Of a stretch of 34,503 bases of DNA, positions 7,783-15,757 are shown piece by piece. The stretch is taken from contig NZ_JADEWV010000053.1 in NCBI RefSeq assembly GCF_015207455.1, forward strand, positions 1-34,503, written 5' to 3'. The notes under the pieces are model-generated. The model was given only the letters and a program-made list of their open reading frames with translations, was not told the DNA's origin and searched no databases. Each line of letters begins with the position of its first letter. Within the stretch, counting starts at the first letter, position 1. Origin of the DNA: Microcoleus sp. LEGE 07076 (GTDB taxonomy: Bacteria; Cyanobacteriota; Cyanobacteriia; Cyanobacteriales; Microcoleaceae). Both the position numbers and the translations under genes were made by a program.

Positions 7783-8919
7783 ATGTCAGATGGTGACGAA
7801 GATACAGTGGCACTAGTCATTGACAATGGCTCAGGCACGATAAAAGCTGGTTTTGCTGGGGATGATGCACCCAGGGCTGTTTTTCCCTGTATAGTCGGCA
7901 GGCCACGTCATCAAGGCGTGATGGTTGGCATGGGGCAAAAAGATTCTTATGTTGGGGAGGAAGCCCAAAGCAAGCGAGGTATCCTCACTCTCAAAAATCC
8001 CAATGAACATGGCATTGTGACCAACTGGGATGATATGGAGAAGATATGGCATCATACCTTCTACAAAGAACTCAGAGTTGCTCCAGAGGAACATCGCGTT
8101 CTGCTGACTGAGTCACCTCTAAACCCGAAAGCCAATCGGGAGAAAATGGTTCAGATCATGTTCGAGACGTTTCGTGTCCCGGCTCTATATATTGCGATCG
8201 CCCCTGTATTATCACTCTATGCCAGTGGTCGTACTACCGGAATCGTTCTTGATTGTGGCGATGGTGTTAGCCACACAACTCCCATTTATGAAGGGTACGC
8301 GTTGCCCTATGCCACTATCCGTCTAGATTTGGCAGGACGCGATCTGACGGATTATCTGATGAAAATTATGACCGAAAAGGGGTATAGCTTTACTACTACA
8401 GCGGAACGAGAAATCGTGCGAGATATCAAAGAGAAATTATGTTATGTCGCTCTTGATTTTGAGCAGGAAATGCAAACAGCAGAACAGGGTAGTTCCCGTG
8501 AAATGTCATACGAATTACCTGACGGTCAAGTGATTACCATCGGCAATGAACGTTTCCGTTGCCCTGAAACCTTGTTCCAGCCAGAATTCATTGGTATGGA
8601 GTCGGCGGGAATTCATGAAACACTGTATAAATCTATTATGAAATGTGATGTGGATATTCGTAAGGATATCTATGCGAACATAGTCCTGAGTGGTGGCACT
8701 ACCATGTTCCCTGGTATAGCTGATCGGATGCAAAAAGAAGTATCGGCTCTTGCTCCTCCCAACATAAAAATCAAAATTATTGCTCCTCCAGATCGAAAAT
8801 ACTCCACTTGGATTGGTGGTTCAATACTTGCTTCTTTATCGACTTTTGAACAAATGTGGATTACTAAGCAGGAATATGATGAAAGTGGCCCCTCCGTTGT
8901 TCATCGGAAGTGTTCCTAA
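7783..8919 (+). CDS. Eukaryotic-type actin
   Basis: This 378-residue protein is a conventional actin, not MreB, ParM or FtsA. Compared by hand with human cytoplasmic actin from memory, it aligns without internal gaps at roughly 84% identity, with a 3-residue longer acidic N-terminus. Present are the phosphate loops DNGSG (14-18), DCGDGVSH (157-164) and GGTTMF. The DNase-I loop [11 protein letters not shown] is unchanged, His76 (actin His73) is kept, as are the Lys213/Glu214 region and RKYS. The C-terminus is HRKCS, so the last Phe is Ser. Ala140-Pro141 replaces actin Gln137-Ala138, and that Gln positions the hydrolytic water. I chose the ATG at 7783 because MSDGDED fits actin N-termini, although a TTG at 7750 is in frame. 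No Shine-Dalgarno sequence precedes it. An actin was described in the cyanobacterium Microcystis aeruginosa PCC 7806. No profilin lies here. Confidence 0.97.
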   Translation: MSDGDEDTVALVIDNGSGTIKAGFAGDDAPRAVFPCIVGRPRHQGVMVGMGQKDSYVGEEAQSKRGILTLKNPNEHGIVTNWDDMEKIWHHTFYKELRVAPEEHRVLLTESPLNPKANREKMVQIMFETFRVPALYIAIAPVLSLYASGRTTGIVLDCGDGVSHTTPIYEGYALPYATIRLDLAGRDLTDYLMKIMTEKGYSFTTTAEREIVRDIKEKLCYVALDFEQEMQTAEQGSSREMSYELPDGQVITIGNERFRCPETLFQPEFIGMESAGIHETLYKSIMKCDVDIRKDIYANIVLSGGTTMFPGIADRMQKEVSALAPPNIKIKIIAPPDRKYSTWIGGSILASLSTFEQMWITKQEYDESGPSVVHRKCS

Positions 8920-9162
8920 AGACAAATAAACTTGCTATAGCGTGCGTTCCCTTCAGCCGATAAATTGTTGGCAACGCACTCTGCTCATAAATATCTTGGA
9001 GTCAGCGATCGCCTAATAATCACGAATCACAGGAATAGCGATCGCTTTAGGGTGAGTTAATGAAATGTAACGCTCCTTATTTTTGTTTGAATGAAAGCAT
9101 TCTGTTCGGAGCAGTTTCTGGTCAGTTATAATGTGAGATAAGGATCGAGGAAATTCACAATC

Positions 9163-9435
9163 ATGGTAGTTCGTCAACCCCGCTATAGCAAAGAAGAATT
9201 TGCCCAACGTGGCGATCTAATTTATCAAACGCAAATACGCCCAAAAGTCGAAGCAGGTAATCACGGGAAGATTGTGGCGATCGACCTTGAAACTGGAGAC
9301 TTTGAAATTGATGCGCGTGAAATAGCTGCTTGCACTAGGCTAGAAACCCGTCATCCAGATGCTCAAATCTGGATTGTTCGAGTTGGTTCTCGCCACGTTC
9401 GACGATTTGGTGGACGAACAAAGAGAACTGTATGA
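9163..9435 (+). CDS. Small cyanobacterial protein partnered with aspartic protease
   Basis: This 90-residue cytosolic protein contains YSKEEFAQRGDLIYQTQI, then IRPKVEAGNHGKIVAIDLET and ETGDFEID. The pattern is found in many cyanobacteria immediately upstream of a clan AA aspartic protease, as here. The C-terminus is basic (GGRTKRTV). GAGGA lies about 11 nt before the ATG. The stop overlaps the next start (ATGA at 9432-9435), which indicates translational coupling. Because such pairs are small, widespread and patchy, a toxin-antitoxin-like relationship has been suspected, but the sequence does not prove it. Confidence 0.75.
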   Translation: MVVRQPRYSKEEFAQRGDLIYQTQIRPKVEAGNHGKIVAIDLETGDFEIDAREIAACTRLETRHPDAQIWIVRVGSRHVRRFGGRTKRTV

Positions 9436-9809
9436 TCTCAGGAAGTGTTAACGCAGATTTTGAGGCGATTATCTCGCTTTCGATATGTGGCTCTGATGGA
9501 AAAATTTACACACAAGATGCGATCGTAGATACAGGCTTTAACGGTTGGCTTTCATTGCCGCCAGACCTGATAGAGCGGCTAAATCTGAAATGGAAAAGAA
9601 GAGGACGTGCTATTCTTGGCAATGGTAGTGAATGCGTTTTTAATATTTACGAAGCAGTTGTATTTTGGGATGGACAGTATCTAACAATTCCAATTGATGA
9701 AGCGGATTCAGAACCTCTAGTTGGAATGTCACTAATGGAAGGCTATCAACTCATGGTTCAAGTCTTTGAGGACGGCAGCGTAGAAATCAGCAAAGTAAAA
9801 TCAGTCTAA
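9432..9809 (+). CDS. Clan AA (retropepsin-like) aspartic protease
   Basis: This 125-residue single-domain protein has the aspartic-protease active-site motif AIVDTGFNGWLSLP (Asp33-Thr34-Gly35) and the later hydrophobic segment PLVGMSLMEGYQL that forms the second half of the retropepsin fold. Such proteins work as homodimers that share one active site. The ORF overlaps the preceding gene by 4 bases, so the two form an operon. There is no signal peptide, so it acts in the cytosol. Natural substrates are not known. The 90-residue partner is the obvious candidate for a substrate or regulator, which is inference. Confidence 0.82.
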   Translation: MISGSVNADFEAIISLSICGSDGKIYTQDAIVDTGFNGWLSLPPDLIERLNLKWKRRGRAILGNGSECVFNIYEAVVFWDGQYLTIPIDEADSEPLVGMSLMEGYQLMVQVFEDGSVEISKVKSV

Positions 9810-9878
9810 CTTCGCACCGTTAGACTGTGAAATCTCAGAACTGTGAATCTTGAGGCTAATCTCAACCAATTCTCATCC

Positions 9879-10793
9879 TTATTTCTGGCTATCGAGAATT
9901 TCCTTCGCCTTTAAAAGTTCCTGATGTTGCTCTTTGCTAACCTCGGGATATTTTAGATTCAGTTCCTTTAACTGCGTGTAAATGATACCCGCCACAACCA
10001 GACGAGTAAACCATTTGCGATCGGCGGGGATAATATACCAAGGAGCATATTCTGTACTGGTGTGATTAAACATATCCTCATAGACGGCCATATAGTCATC
10101 CCAAAAGGCACGCTCTTTCGCATCATTCACAGAAAATTTCCAATTCTTTTCAGGGCGATTAATCCTTTCTAGAAAACGTTCTTTCTGCTCCTCTTGAGAT
10201 ACATTGAGGAAAAACTTGAGAATGATCGTTCCATTATTGACCAGATGCTTCTCAAAGTTGTTGATTTCTTCAAAGCGGCGCTTCCAAATATCATTATCAA
10301 TTATACTAACAGGGAGCGGTCGCTGCTCTAGGATTTCTGGATGCACTCTTGTTACTAAAACTTCTTCGTAATAAGAGCGATTAAAAATTCCAATTTTTCC
10401 TCTTTCGGGTAAACGCTTAGAACATCGCCACAAATAGTCATGATTTAACTCTTCCGCAGATGGAGCTTTAAAGCTGTGCACCTGACATCCTTGAGGATTA
10501 ATCCCAGACATAACGTGCTTGATGGTACTGTCTTTACCAGCCGCATCCATCGCCTGAAAGATGATTAGCACAGCATGGGTGTTTTGGGCATAGAGAACAT
10601 CCTGATATTTAGCTAATGCCTCAATACCTTCCTTTAATTGACCTTTAGCTTTCGACTTTTTGAGGCGATCGGCTTTGTAGGCTGGGTCATAGTCTTTGGC
10701 AAGAGAAATTTTTCGTTCTGGTGGCACAATAAAAGGACGAATCAAATCGTCAAGGTTTTCGATGGGAAATGGGTTTAAGGATGAATGTGTCAT
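9879..10793 (-). CDS. ppk2: Polyphosphate kinase 2 family (PPK2)
   Basis: This 304-residue cytosolic enzyme transfers phosphate between polyphosphate and nucleotides, usually making NDP or NTP from polyphosphate. The Walker A-type loop is [12 protein letters not shown], with Asp83 and Lys87. [13 protein letters not shown] (135-147) is the conserved central segment, with its Arg. The lid region is [12 protein letters not shown] (210-221). A single PPK2 domain with an N-terminal extension of about 70 residues is the usual one-domain architecture. It stands alone on the minus strand, converging with the protease pair. Class (I, II or III) and substrate cannot be decided from the sequence by eye. 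Confidence 0.93.
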   Translation of the reverse strand: MTHSSLNPFPIENLDDLIRPFIVPPERKISLAKDYDPAYKADRLKKSKAKGQLKEGIEALAKYQDVLYAQNTHAVLIIFQAMDAAGKDSTIKHVMSGINPQGCQVHSFKAPSAEELNHDYLWRCSKRLPERGKIGIFNRSYYEEVLVTRVHPEILEQRPLPVSIIDNDIWKRRFEEINNFEKHLVNNGTIILKFFLNVSQEEQKERFLERINRPEKNWKFSVNDAKERAFWDDYMAVYEDMFNHTSTEYAPWYIIPADRKWFTRLVVAGIIYTQLKELNLKYPEVSKEQHQELLKAKEILDSQK

Positions 10794-10901
10794 ACTTTTA
10801 ATTCTACCCTATTCAGGTAATGTCTTGACATAAGCGAGCGCGTCAGCTTGTCATGAATGTTTTGTATAGAACCCATTTGGAATCTTAGATATTGAGGTAA
10901 G

Positions 10902-11314
10902 ATGAATTCGCAAGTGATTATTGAAGTTTGATCGAACTCTACAAAAACTTGCGCTCGCAGGGATAAATTTAAATTTTATCAAACAATTCCAACATTGCAA
11001 GAGTATATTCTGATTTACCAATCTCAGGTTTATGTAGAACAGTAAGCTGTTCGACATCTAAATTTCATTTTTTGTGCGGGCGGGACACCCCACAAGAACT
11101 TTATCAAGTTTTGACTGTGCAGTTTAAATGCAGAACAGCTTATTGTAGATTGGCAAACAAGCGGTGGTCGTATCGTCACTACGATCAGGAGGATGCGGCG
11201 CTAGTTTTTAATTTATTTCAAGTAGAAGTGCCGCTGCCAGATGTCTATTAAAAATTAGATTTTGATGCGGGGAATGAGCGTAAAAATGAGAGTGGAGAGA
11301 ACAAAGAGGAATAA
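10902..11314 (+). pseudogene. Uma2 family pseudogene, split by a MITE
   Basis: The frame parallels the C-terminal half of the intact Uma2 gene that follows: NSQVIIEV, stop, SNSTKT, RRDKFKFYQTIPTLQEYILI, and then VEQ at the insertion. After the MITE it resumes with NKRWSYRHYDQEDAALVF and VEVPLPDVY. There are three lesions: a TGA after IIEV, the 96-bp insertion at 11045-11140, and a TAA in place of a Lys codon at 11249-11251, after which KLDFDAG continues to a stop at 11312. The N-terminal half, including the first catalytic region, is missing. The tandem position and similarity suggest an old duplication with the next gene. Confidence 0.85.
11045..11140. mobile_element. 96-bp TA-flanked MITE
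   Basis: The ends are AGCTGTTCGACATCTAAATT and the inverse of CAGTTTAAATGCAGAACAGC, plus a final T. The first 8 bases are perfect and 16 of 21 match in all. TA dinucleotides flank it at 11043-11044 and 11141-11142. Removing 11045-11142 joins the two halves of the Uma2 pseudogene exactly in frame. TA target duplication is typical of the IS630/Tc1-mariner superfamily. It has no coding capacity. The centre contains GCGGGCGGGACACCCC. Confidence 0.85.
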
Positions 11315-11409
11315 GGGCGATCGCTTTATTGGGAATCTGCGTTATCATTTAAGTGAGCGATCGCATTCAAAAAAGTATTTGTTCAACATCCTACTGGGAG
11401 AATATTTTA

Positions 11410-12027
11410 ATGACAACCACCTTGCAAACAACCGAGCCACGTTTCTTCACAGAGGAGCAATATTTAGCAATGGAAGAAACAGCAGAGTACAAAAGTGAAT
11501 ATCTCGACGGAGAAATTATTCCTATGACAGGCGGATCTACCAATCACAATCGAATTACAGGAAATGTTTACATTGCTTTAAAGTTGGCTCTTCCAGAACA
11601 AGAGTATGATGTCTTCATCGGTGATGTGCGTCCGTGGATACAAAAAGTGCGACTCTACACTTATCCCGACGTAATGGTATTTTTTGGAGAACCTGAGTAC
11701 CGCAACAATCGCACAGACAGGATTACCAACCCTCAAGCGATTGTGGAAGTTTTATCAAAGTCTACTAAGAATTACGATCGAAGTGACAAGTTTAGCTTTT
11801 ACAAAACTCTTCCTAGTTTTCGAGAATACATTCTGATTGACCAAACAAAAATTAAGGTCGAGCAGTATTCTAAAACTGAGAATAAAAGATGGTTGTATAG
11901 CGAGTATGACGAGGAAGATACGGCTTTAGTGTTTAATTTCTTTGAGGTAGAAGTTCCTCTATCTGATGTTTATAAGAAAGTGAATTTTGAGCAAGTTGAG
12001 CAAGAAGATAGTCAAAATGAGGAGTGA
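11410..12027 (+). CDS. Uma2 family putative endonuclease
   Basis: This 205-residue protein is of the Uma2 (DUF820) family, which is greatly expanded in cyanobacteria and has a PD-(D/E)XK restriction-endonuclease fold. The N-terminal box FTEEQYLAMEETAEYKSEYL leads into DGEIIPMTGGST. The acidic core is YPDVMVFFGEP followed by AIVEVLSKSTKNYDRSDK and the strand FREYILIDQTKIKVEQY. I preferred the ATG at 11410, which has GGGAGA 8 nt upstream, over a GTG at 11353. The cellular role of the family is unknown, and some members are suspected to be linked to mobile DNA. It follows a decayed copy of itself. Confidence 0.88.
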   Translation: MTTTLQTTEPRFFTEEQYLAMEETAEYKSEYLDGEIIPMTGGSTNHNRITGNVYIALKLALPEQEYDVFIGDVRPWIQKVRLYTYPDVMVFFGEPEYRNNRTDRITNPQAIVEVLSKSTKNYDRSDKFSFYKTLPSFREYILIDQTKIKVEQYSKTENKRWLYSEYDEEDTALVFNFFEVEVPLSDVYKKVNFEQVEQEDSQNEE

Positions 12028-12075
12028 GGGCGATGATCGCACTTTGTTTGAAAAGGGAGCTCGCCCTCGCTCCTC
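12019..12075 (+). terminator. Hairpin overlapping the Uma2 stop codon
   Basis: GAGGAGTGAGGGCGA (12019-12033) and TCGCCCTCGCTCCTC (12061-12075) pair with one mismatch in 15 bp. The left arm includes the last two Glu codons and the TGA of the Uma2 gene. There is no T-tract directly after, so the terminator role is likely but not certain. Confidence 0.55.
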
Positions 12076-12231
12076 CTAATTCTTATGCAAACTTTGCTCT
12101 GGAATGTAAGATATAGCTTGCGCGCACAGAAGTTAGGACAAATTCTGGTAGGAGTGAATAGCATTCGCCCGCAGTAAGCGGATTGACTGTCCTGTAATCG
12201 CTCTCAACTGATTGGGTTTTAGAGGTAGCCT

Positions 12232-13371
12232 ATGTTCGATCGCGCACTGGCAGTGTTAGGCTTGAATGTCGAGTTACCGGATACCGCCACCAGCACTGCA
12301 ATTGTGATGGTGCTGCTGAGTATCATTTCTCTGTTAACCATCGTCCTGATTAAGGGGATTTCCTATGTGAAGCTTCCAAAAATCCTGGATTCGCTTGCTC
12401 GTCAGTTTGATTCGGTGGAGTCTAAAGATATTTTTCAAACGCTGATTAAGCCATTTCAGGGTTGGTTAATTTGGGTTGTAGTTGCCACGGTTATCGATCT
12501 GATAGTTTTGGCTATTCCCACACCATCCTGGCTAGTATTCTTGGAATTTCCCTTGAGCTTCCTGTTAGCGCTTAGTACCACCGGGCTAGGATTCAGGCTC
12601 TTTGAAGAACTCTTCGATCGGTATTTGCTGGGAACTGCATTAGAAGATGATAGCAAAATTAATACTGAACTGATCACACTTGGCAAGTTTTTGACCAAGG
12701 TTTTCATCGTTCTGATTATTGTCTTTTGCTTTGCCCAAGCTCATCAATTTAATGTGATTGGTCTAGTCGCCAGTTTGGGAGTGGGAGGATTTGCGATCGC
12801 TTTTGCCTCCCAAAAAGTGGTCGAGCAAATTCTCTGGAGTGTTGTTCTCTACATCGATCGTCCTTTTACCGTTGGGGATTATATCCATTTGCCCGATCGA
12901 ACTCTCGGTCGGGTTGAGTCGATCGGGTGGCGTTCTACCAAAATTCGCCTGTCTGGGAAAAATACTTTGATGGTGGTTCCCAACAGTAACTTAGCACAGA
13001 TTAGTATTGAAAATCTGAGCAATGCGCGGCGTCTGATTTCGATGGTTACGCTTACCTTTTTTAGAGCGATATCTGAAGAGGAAAAAGCACTGCTCCAACA
13101 GCTTTTGTTGGACAGCACTCGTGATATTCTGGGAATAGATCGTCAACTAACCCAGGTTAAATTTCAGGATATCGCCGATGAATCAGGTCAATATTACCCG
13201 CAGGCACAGGTCATTTTCTTTATTTTAGGGGCAACGGAGACATCTATGGAATTACGCAAAGGTCTGCTGGGGATGGCTCGTGAAAATATCATCAAACGAC
13301 TGGAAGAATATGGAATTAATTTTGACATTAAAGAGAGTATTGTTGATGTCAGTCAGCCCATGAATATTTAA
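12232..13371 (+). CDS. MscS family mechanosensitive ion channel (first copy)
   Basis: The protein has 379 residues. Three hydrophobic regions occupy about 20-41, 82-130 and 150-205. The last is the pore helix GLVASLGVGGFAIAFASQ, with the Gly/Ala packing typical of MscS. The beta domain follows, with DRPFTVGDYIHL and then GRVESIGWRSTKIRL. The MscS signature PNSNLAQISIENLS leads into the C-terminal alpha/beta domain. It opens under membrane tension to release small solutes in hypo-osmotic shock. GAGGT is 6 nt before the ATG. A second MscS gene follows 133 bp later, separated by a MITE. Confidence 0.93.
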   Translation: MFDRALAVLGLNVELPDTATSTAIVMVLLSIISLLTIVLIKGISYVKLPKILDSLARQFDSVESKDIFQTLIKPFQGWLIWVVVATVIDLIVLAIPTPSWLVFLEFPLSFLLALSTTGLGFRLFEELFDRYLLGTALEDDSKINTELITLGKFLTKVFIVLIIVFCFAQAHQFNVIGLVASLGVGGFAIAFASQKVVEQILWSVVLYIDRPFTVGDYIHLPDRTLGRVESIGWRSTKIRLSGKNTLMVVPNSNLAQISIENLSNARRLISMVTLTFFRAISEEEKALLQQLLLDSTRDILGIDRQLTQVKFQDIADESGQYYPQAQVIFFILGATETSMELRKGLLGMARENIIKRLEEYGINFDIKESIVDVSQPMNI

Positions 13372-13376
13372 TACTA

Positions 13377-13485
13377 TATAGCAATACTTGCAGGATTTGT
13401 AAATTTTTACCCCACCCCAATCCTCCCCGAACTCTCCGGGAGGGGGTAAGAGATAAATTTCACAAATGATGCTAGGATTGCTATA
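13377..13485. mobile_element. 109-bp MITE with TATAGCAAT ends (copy 1)
   Basis: The left end TATAGCAATACTTGCAGGAT and the right end, read inverted, TATAGCAATCCTAGCATCAT agree at 9 terminal bases and at 20 of 24 overall when extended. The same terminal sequence bounds the element at 16492-16660. The centre holds a C-rich/G-rich hairpin (CTCCGGGAG region). It lies between the two MscS genes, just after the first stop codon. Confidence 0.7.
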
Positions 13486-13504
13486 GTTAGCGTTACGAAA
13501 GCCA

Positions 13505-14632
13505 ATGTTGGAAGTGATACCAATCGAATCAGAAATACTTCAATATGTCTTGGAACTGATGGCGAGGTTAGGGCTGTTTTGCCTGATAGTCATTGTCTCG
13601 CCGTTTGCTGGGCGCTTTTTGCTTAAGCTCATTCGTCAGGGACTCCAGCTACTTGAGTCATGCGGCATAATCAACGGTCAGACTGCTTACCATCGAGCGC
13701 TAGAGTCGTTTCAGACATCACTCTCATTAACCGGGACGTTTCTGGCGATCGCAATTGGATTGACTTTACTCATCAAGTACGAGGATCTTTATAACTTTAT
13801 TAGTATTTTTGTCTATTCAGTATTGTCGGTTGGGATTGGCTGGTTTGCATCTAAAATTGCTCACCAAGTCATCCATCGATCGGTGATCGGTTTAGTGCAT
13901 CGATGGTTTGGAAAAGTTAATGAAGTTGTACTCATTTTTGAGACTCTGATCTATGTTCTGATCGTTCTCATGGCTGTGGTGGTTTTTGCCATCGGACTGC
14001 GGATTAATTTGGTGACTCTCGGAGCCAGCTTGGGGATTGGCGGTGTGGCGATCGCCTTTGCAGCCCAGCAAGCCCTCGGACGGCTTTTCGGCACTCTAGA
14101 ATTATATCTCGATCGCCCTTATATTTGTGGAGAATACATCCGAGTTAACTTTAATCCCTACGGTGAAGATGTCTACGGTAGGGTAGAAGCCATTGGCTTA
14201 CGTTCAACTAAAATTCGGATTGTTGCTCAAAATACAATGATGATCGTGCCGAATTCGACGATGGCTAGCAAAAATATTGAAAACGTGAGCCGGGGTAAAA
14301 AGATTATGGCGATGCTGTGTTTGGACTTTGCCAAATGCCTGAAAAAGGACGAACAAGCCCTCGTCACTCAAACAATCGAGGCGGAAAGTCGATTTTTTTG
14401 GGGTTTTGATAAAGCCAGTACGCGAGTACAGTATGAAGAAGTCGAGAATGCCTCAGCAACCCGCGCCCGAGTGTTCTTTTTCATTACCAGTCCGAGTGAA
14501 AACTCGCTAGAACTACGCAAGCGACTTCTGGAGTTAGCCAATCAGGCGATTGCCAAAAAACTAGCTGTCCAAAATCTTAGATTCATTGTTCCAGAACCCA
14601 CGATTTATATTGATTCACCGATGTCTCTCTAG
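13505..14632 (+). CDS. MscS family mechanosensitive ion channel (second copy)
   Basis: The protein has 375 residues and is clearly paralogous in plan but diverged from its neighbour. Hydrophobic segments lie at about 13-42, 75-92, 95-115 and 145-195. The pore helix is LVTLGASLGIGGVAIAFAAQ. The beta domain has LDRPYICGEYIRV, an insertion NFNPYGEDVYGRV not seen in the first copy, and GLRSTKIRIVAQNTMMIVPN. The C-terminal domain is complete. No strong Shine-Dalgarno sequence precedes the ATG at 13505. It may share a transcript with the first channel, unless the intervening MITE terminates it. Confidence 0.92.
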   Translation: MLEVIPIESEILQYVLELMARLGLFCLIVIVSPFAGRFLLKLIRQGLQLLESCGIINGQTAYHRALESFQTSLSLTGTFLAIAIGLTLLIKYEDLYNFISIFVYSVLSVGIGWFASKIAHQVIHRSVIGLVHRWFGKVNEVVLIFETLIYVLIVLMAVVVFAIGLRINLVTLGASLGIGGVAIAFAAQQALGRLFGTLELYLDRPYICGEYIRVNFNPYGEDVYGRVEAIGLRSTKIRIVAQNTMMIVPNSTMASKNIENVSRGKKIMAMLCLDFAKCLKKDEQALVTQTIEAESRFFWGFDKASTRVQYEEVENASATRARVFFFITSPSENSLELRKRLLELANQAIAKKLAVQNLRFIVPEPTIYIDSPMSL

Positions 14633-14704
14633 CAACCATACTGTATTGATTTTCAGAATCTAAGTCTAGATTTAGTTTGAAGCCTTTACTTCCCCGCAGA
14701 TCAA

Positions 14705-15190
14705 ATGAATACTCCATCCCCCTCTGAATCTAACCCCCCCGCTCAAACCAGCACGGATCGGGAACTTTCTCTAGAAATGCTTCAGGAGCAACACCTCAAC
14801 CTCAAGGTTAGCGTTGAAGAACTCTACGCGCGGGTCAATCAAATCCGCGGGTTACTTCAAACCCTTGTCATGGGTCTGGCGATCGCCATTTTACTGGCAA
14901 TTGGGATTTCTGGCTGGTTTGCCTACCGCCTGCTGGTACAAGAACAAATTATGCGGCGCGACACGGAACAAGCAGCGGCAACCAATGCCAAAATACTCGA
15001 ACAACTCGAACAGGTGGAAACTCAGTTGCAGCGCCAGAAAGACCAAATACAAACCTTCCGAGAAGAAGTGCCAGACGAATTCAAGACTCTGACAGATACA
15101 GTCCAAGCTAATCAGCGACAGTTGCAGATTTTACGCGATCGCATCAAGCAAATCGAACCGAAACTATCGCCATCTAATCGCACCCAATAA
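14705..15190 (+). CDS. Small membrane protein with coiled coil, unknown function
   Basis: This 161-residue protein has a Pro/Ser-rich start and a short amphipathic helix (about 22-50). One membrane segment (about 53-75, LVMGLAIAILLAIGISGWFA) is followed by a long charged heptad-type coiled coil (about 80-155, rich in Gln, Glu and Lys). It lies 72 bp downstream of the second MscS channel on the same strand, so the products might act together at the membrane, which is inference. I do not recognise a named family. The tail ends in the polar SPSNRTQ. Confidence 0.7.
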   Translation: MNTPSPSESNPPAQTSTDRELSLEMLQEQHLNLKVSVEELYARVNQIRGLLQTLVMGLAIAILLAIGISGWFAYRLLVQEQIMRRDTEQAAATNAKILEQLEQVETQLQRQKDQIQTFREEVPDEFKTLTDTVQANQRQLQILRDRIKQIEPKLSPSNRTQ

Positions 15191-15322
15191 ATCCAATTAT
15201 TATGTTTGCTTCAACTCTGCAAAAAATTGGCAATTAATTCTCTGTTTGAGAAAGGCGATCGCTCCCACAAGAGTGTTAAACTGAATCTAGCGGTCGTGTT
15301 AAGCAAGGAAAAAATAGCCGTG

Positions 15323-15616
15323 ATGCGTATCCAAGAACAAATTGTTGACAAACTGAAAAACTTCTCTGAAATCGAACTGCAAGAAATCCTCAAGTTTGCG
15401 GATTTCCTGTTATGGCAGCGGAGAAACCAAGAAGTAGCTTCGCCATCCGATGAAACTGGCAACAGCCAACCAGCAAATATGGATGAAGAGTGTGAGGTTC
15501 ATTATGTTGGTGGAGTCTTAGTAGTCAAAGCATCAGCAGTAAAAACTGAAGAAGTAATTAATTGGGATACAATTATTTACGAGATGCGCGAAGAAAGAAT
15601 CGGGAAGTTTATCTAA
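15323..15616 (+). CDS. Antitoxin-like protein upstream of PIN remnant
   Basis: The protein has 97 residues from the ATG at 15323, where AAGGA lies about 14 nt upstream. The frame is open further back, but that part is not protein-like. The N-terminal helix IQEQIVDKLKNFSEIELQEI followed by LKFADFLLW is the DUF2281-type antitoxin signature. The C-terminal half (HYVGGVLVVKASAVKTEEVI, then MREERIGKFI) is typical of cyanobacterial antitoxins paired with PIN toxins. A toxin start codon follows one base after the stop, but that toxin gene is broken. The antitoxin therefore looks orphaned. Confidence 0.75.
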   Translation: MRIQEQIVDKLKNFSEIELQEILKFADFLLWQRRNQEVASPSDETGNSQPANMDEECEVHYVGGVLVVKASAVKTEEVINWDTIIYEMREERIGKFI

Positions 15617-15617
15617 A

Positions 15618-15698
15618 ATGAACGTTTTATTTGATACATCCGTTCTGATAGCAGCGTTGATAGAAGATCGTCCCAGTCACTCTCAAAGCTTATCTTGA
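15618..15698 (+). pseudogene. PIN-domain toxin, 5' fragment
   Basis: Twenty-six codons begin with MNVLFDTSVLIAALIEDRPS, the first strand and first catalytic Asp of a PIN-domain ribonuclease (VapC-like), including HSQ. A TGA then ends it, whereas full PIN toxins have about 130-140 residues. A second frame briefly continues (AYLDWSEFDRLN) before a stop, which suggests a frameshift followed by deletion. Its position one base after the antitoxin stop is the normal VapBC order. Confidence 0.75.
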
Positions 15699-15757
15699 TT
15701 GGAGCGAGTTCGATCGCCTCAATTAGTTTAAAGGCTCGGAGGGCAGTTTTTCGATGG

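Noticed and set aside
9013-9207. Minus-strand open frame ending in HPKAIAIPVIRDY, considered as a small gene or remnant
   Set aside because: It has no ribosome site, overlaps the real gene at 9163 head-on, and its tail is largely produced by a HIP1 octamer (AIA). No family was recognised.
9163-9435. The 90-residue protein considered as a profilin partner for actin
   Set aside because: It is too short, has no profilin-like pattern, and belongs to the family normally paired with clan AA proteases.
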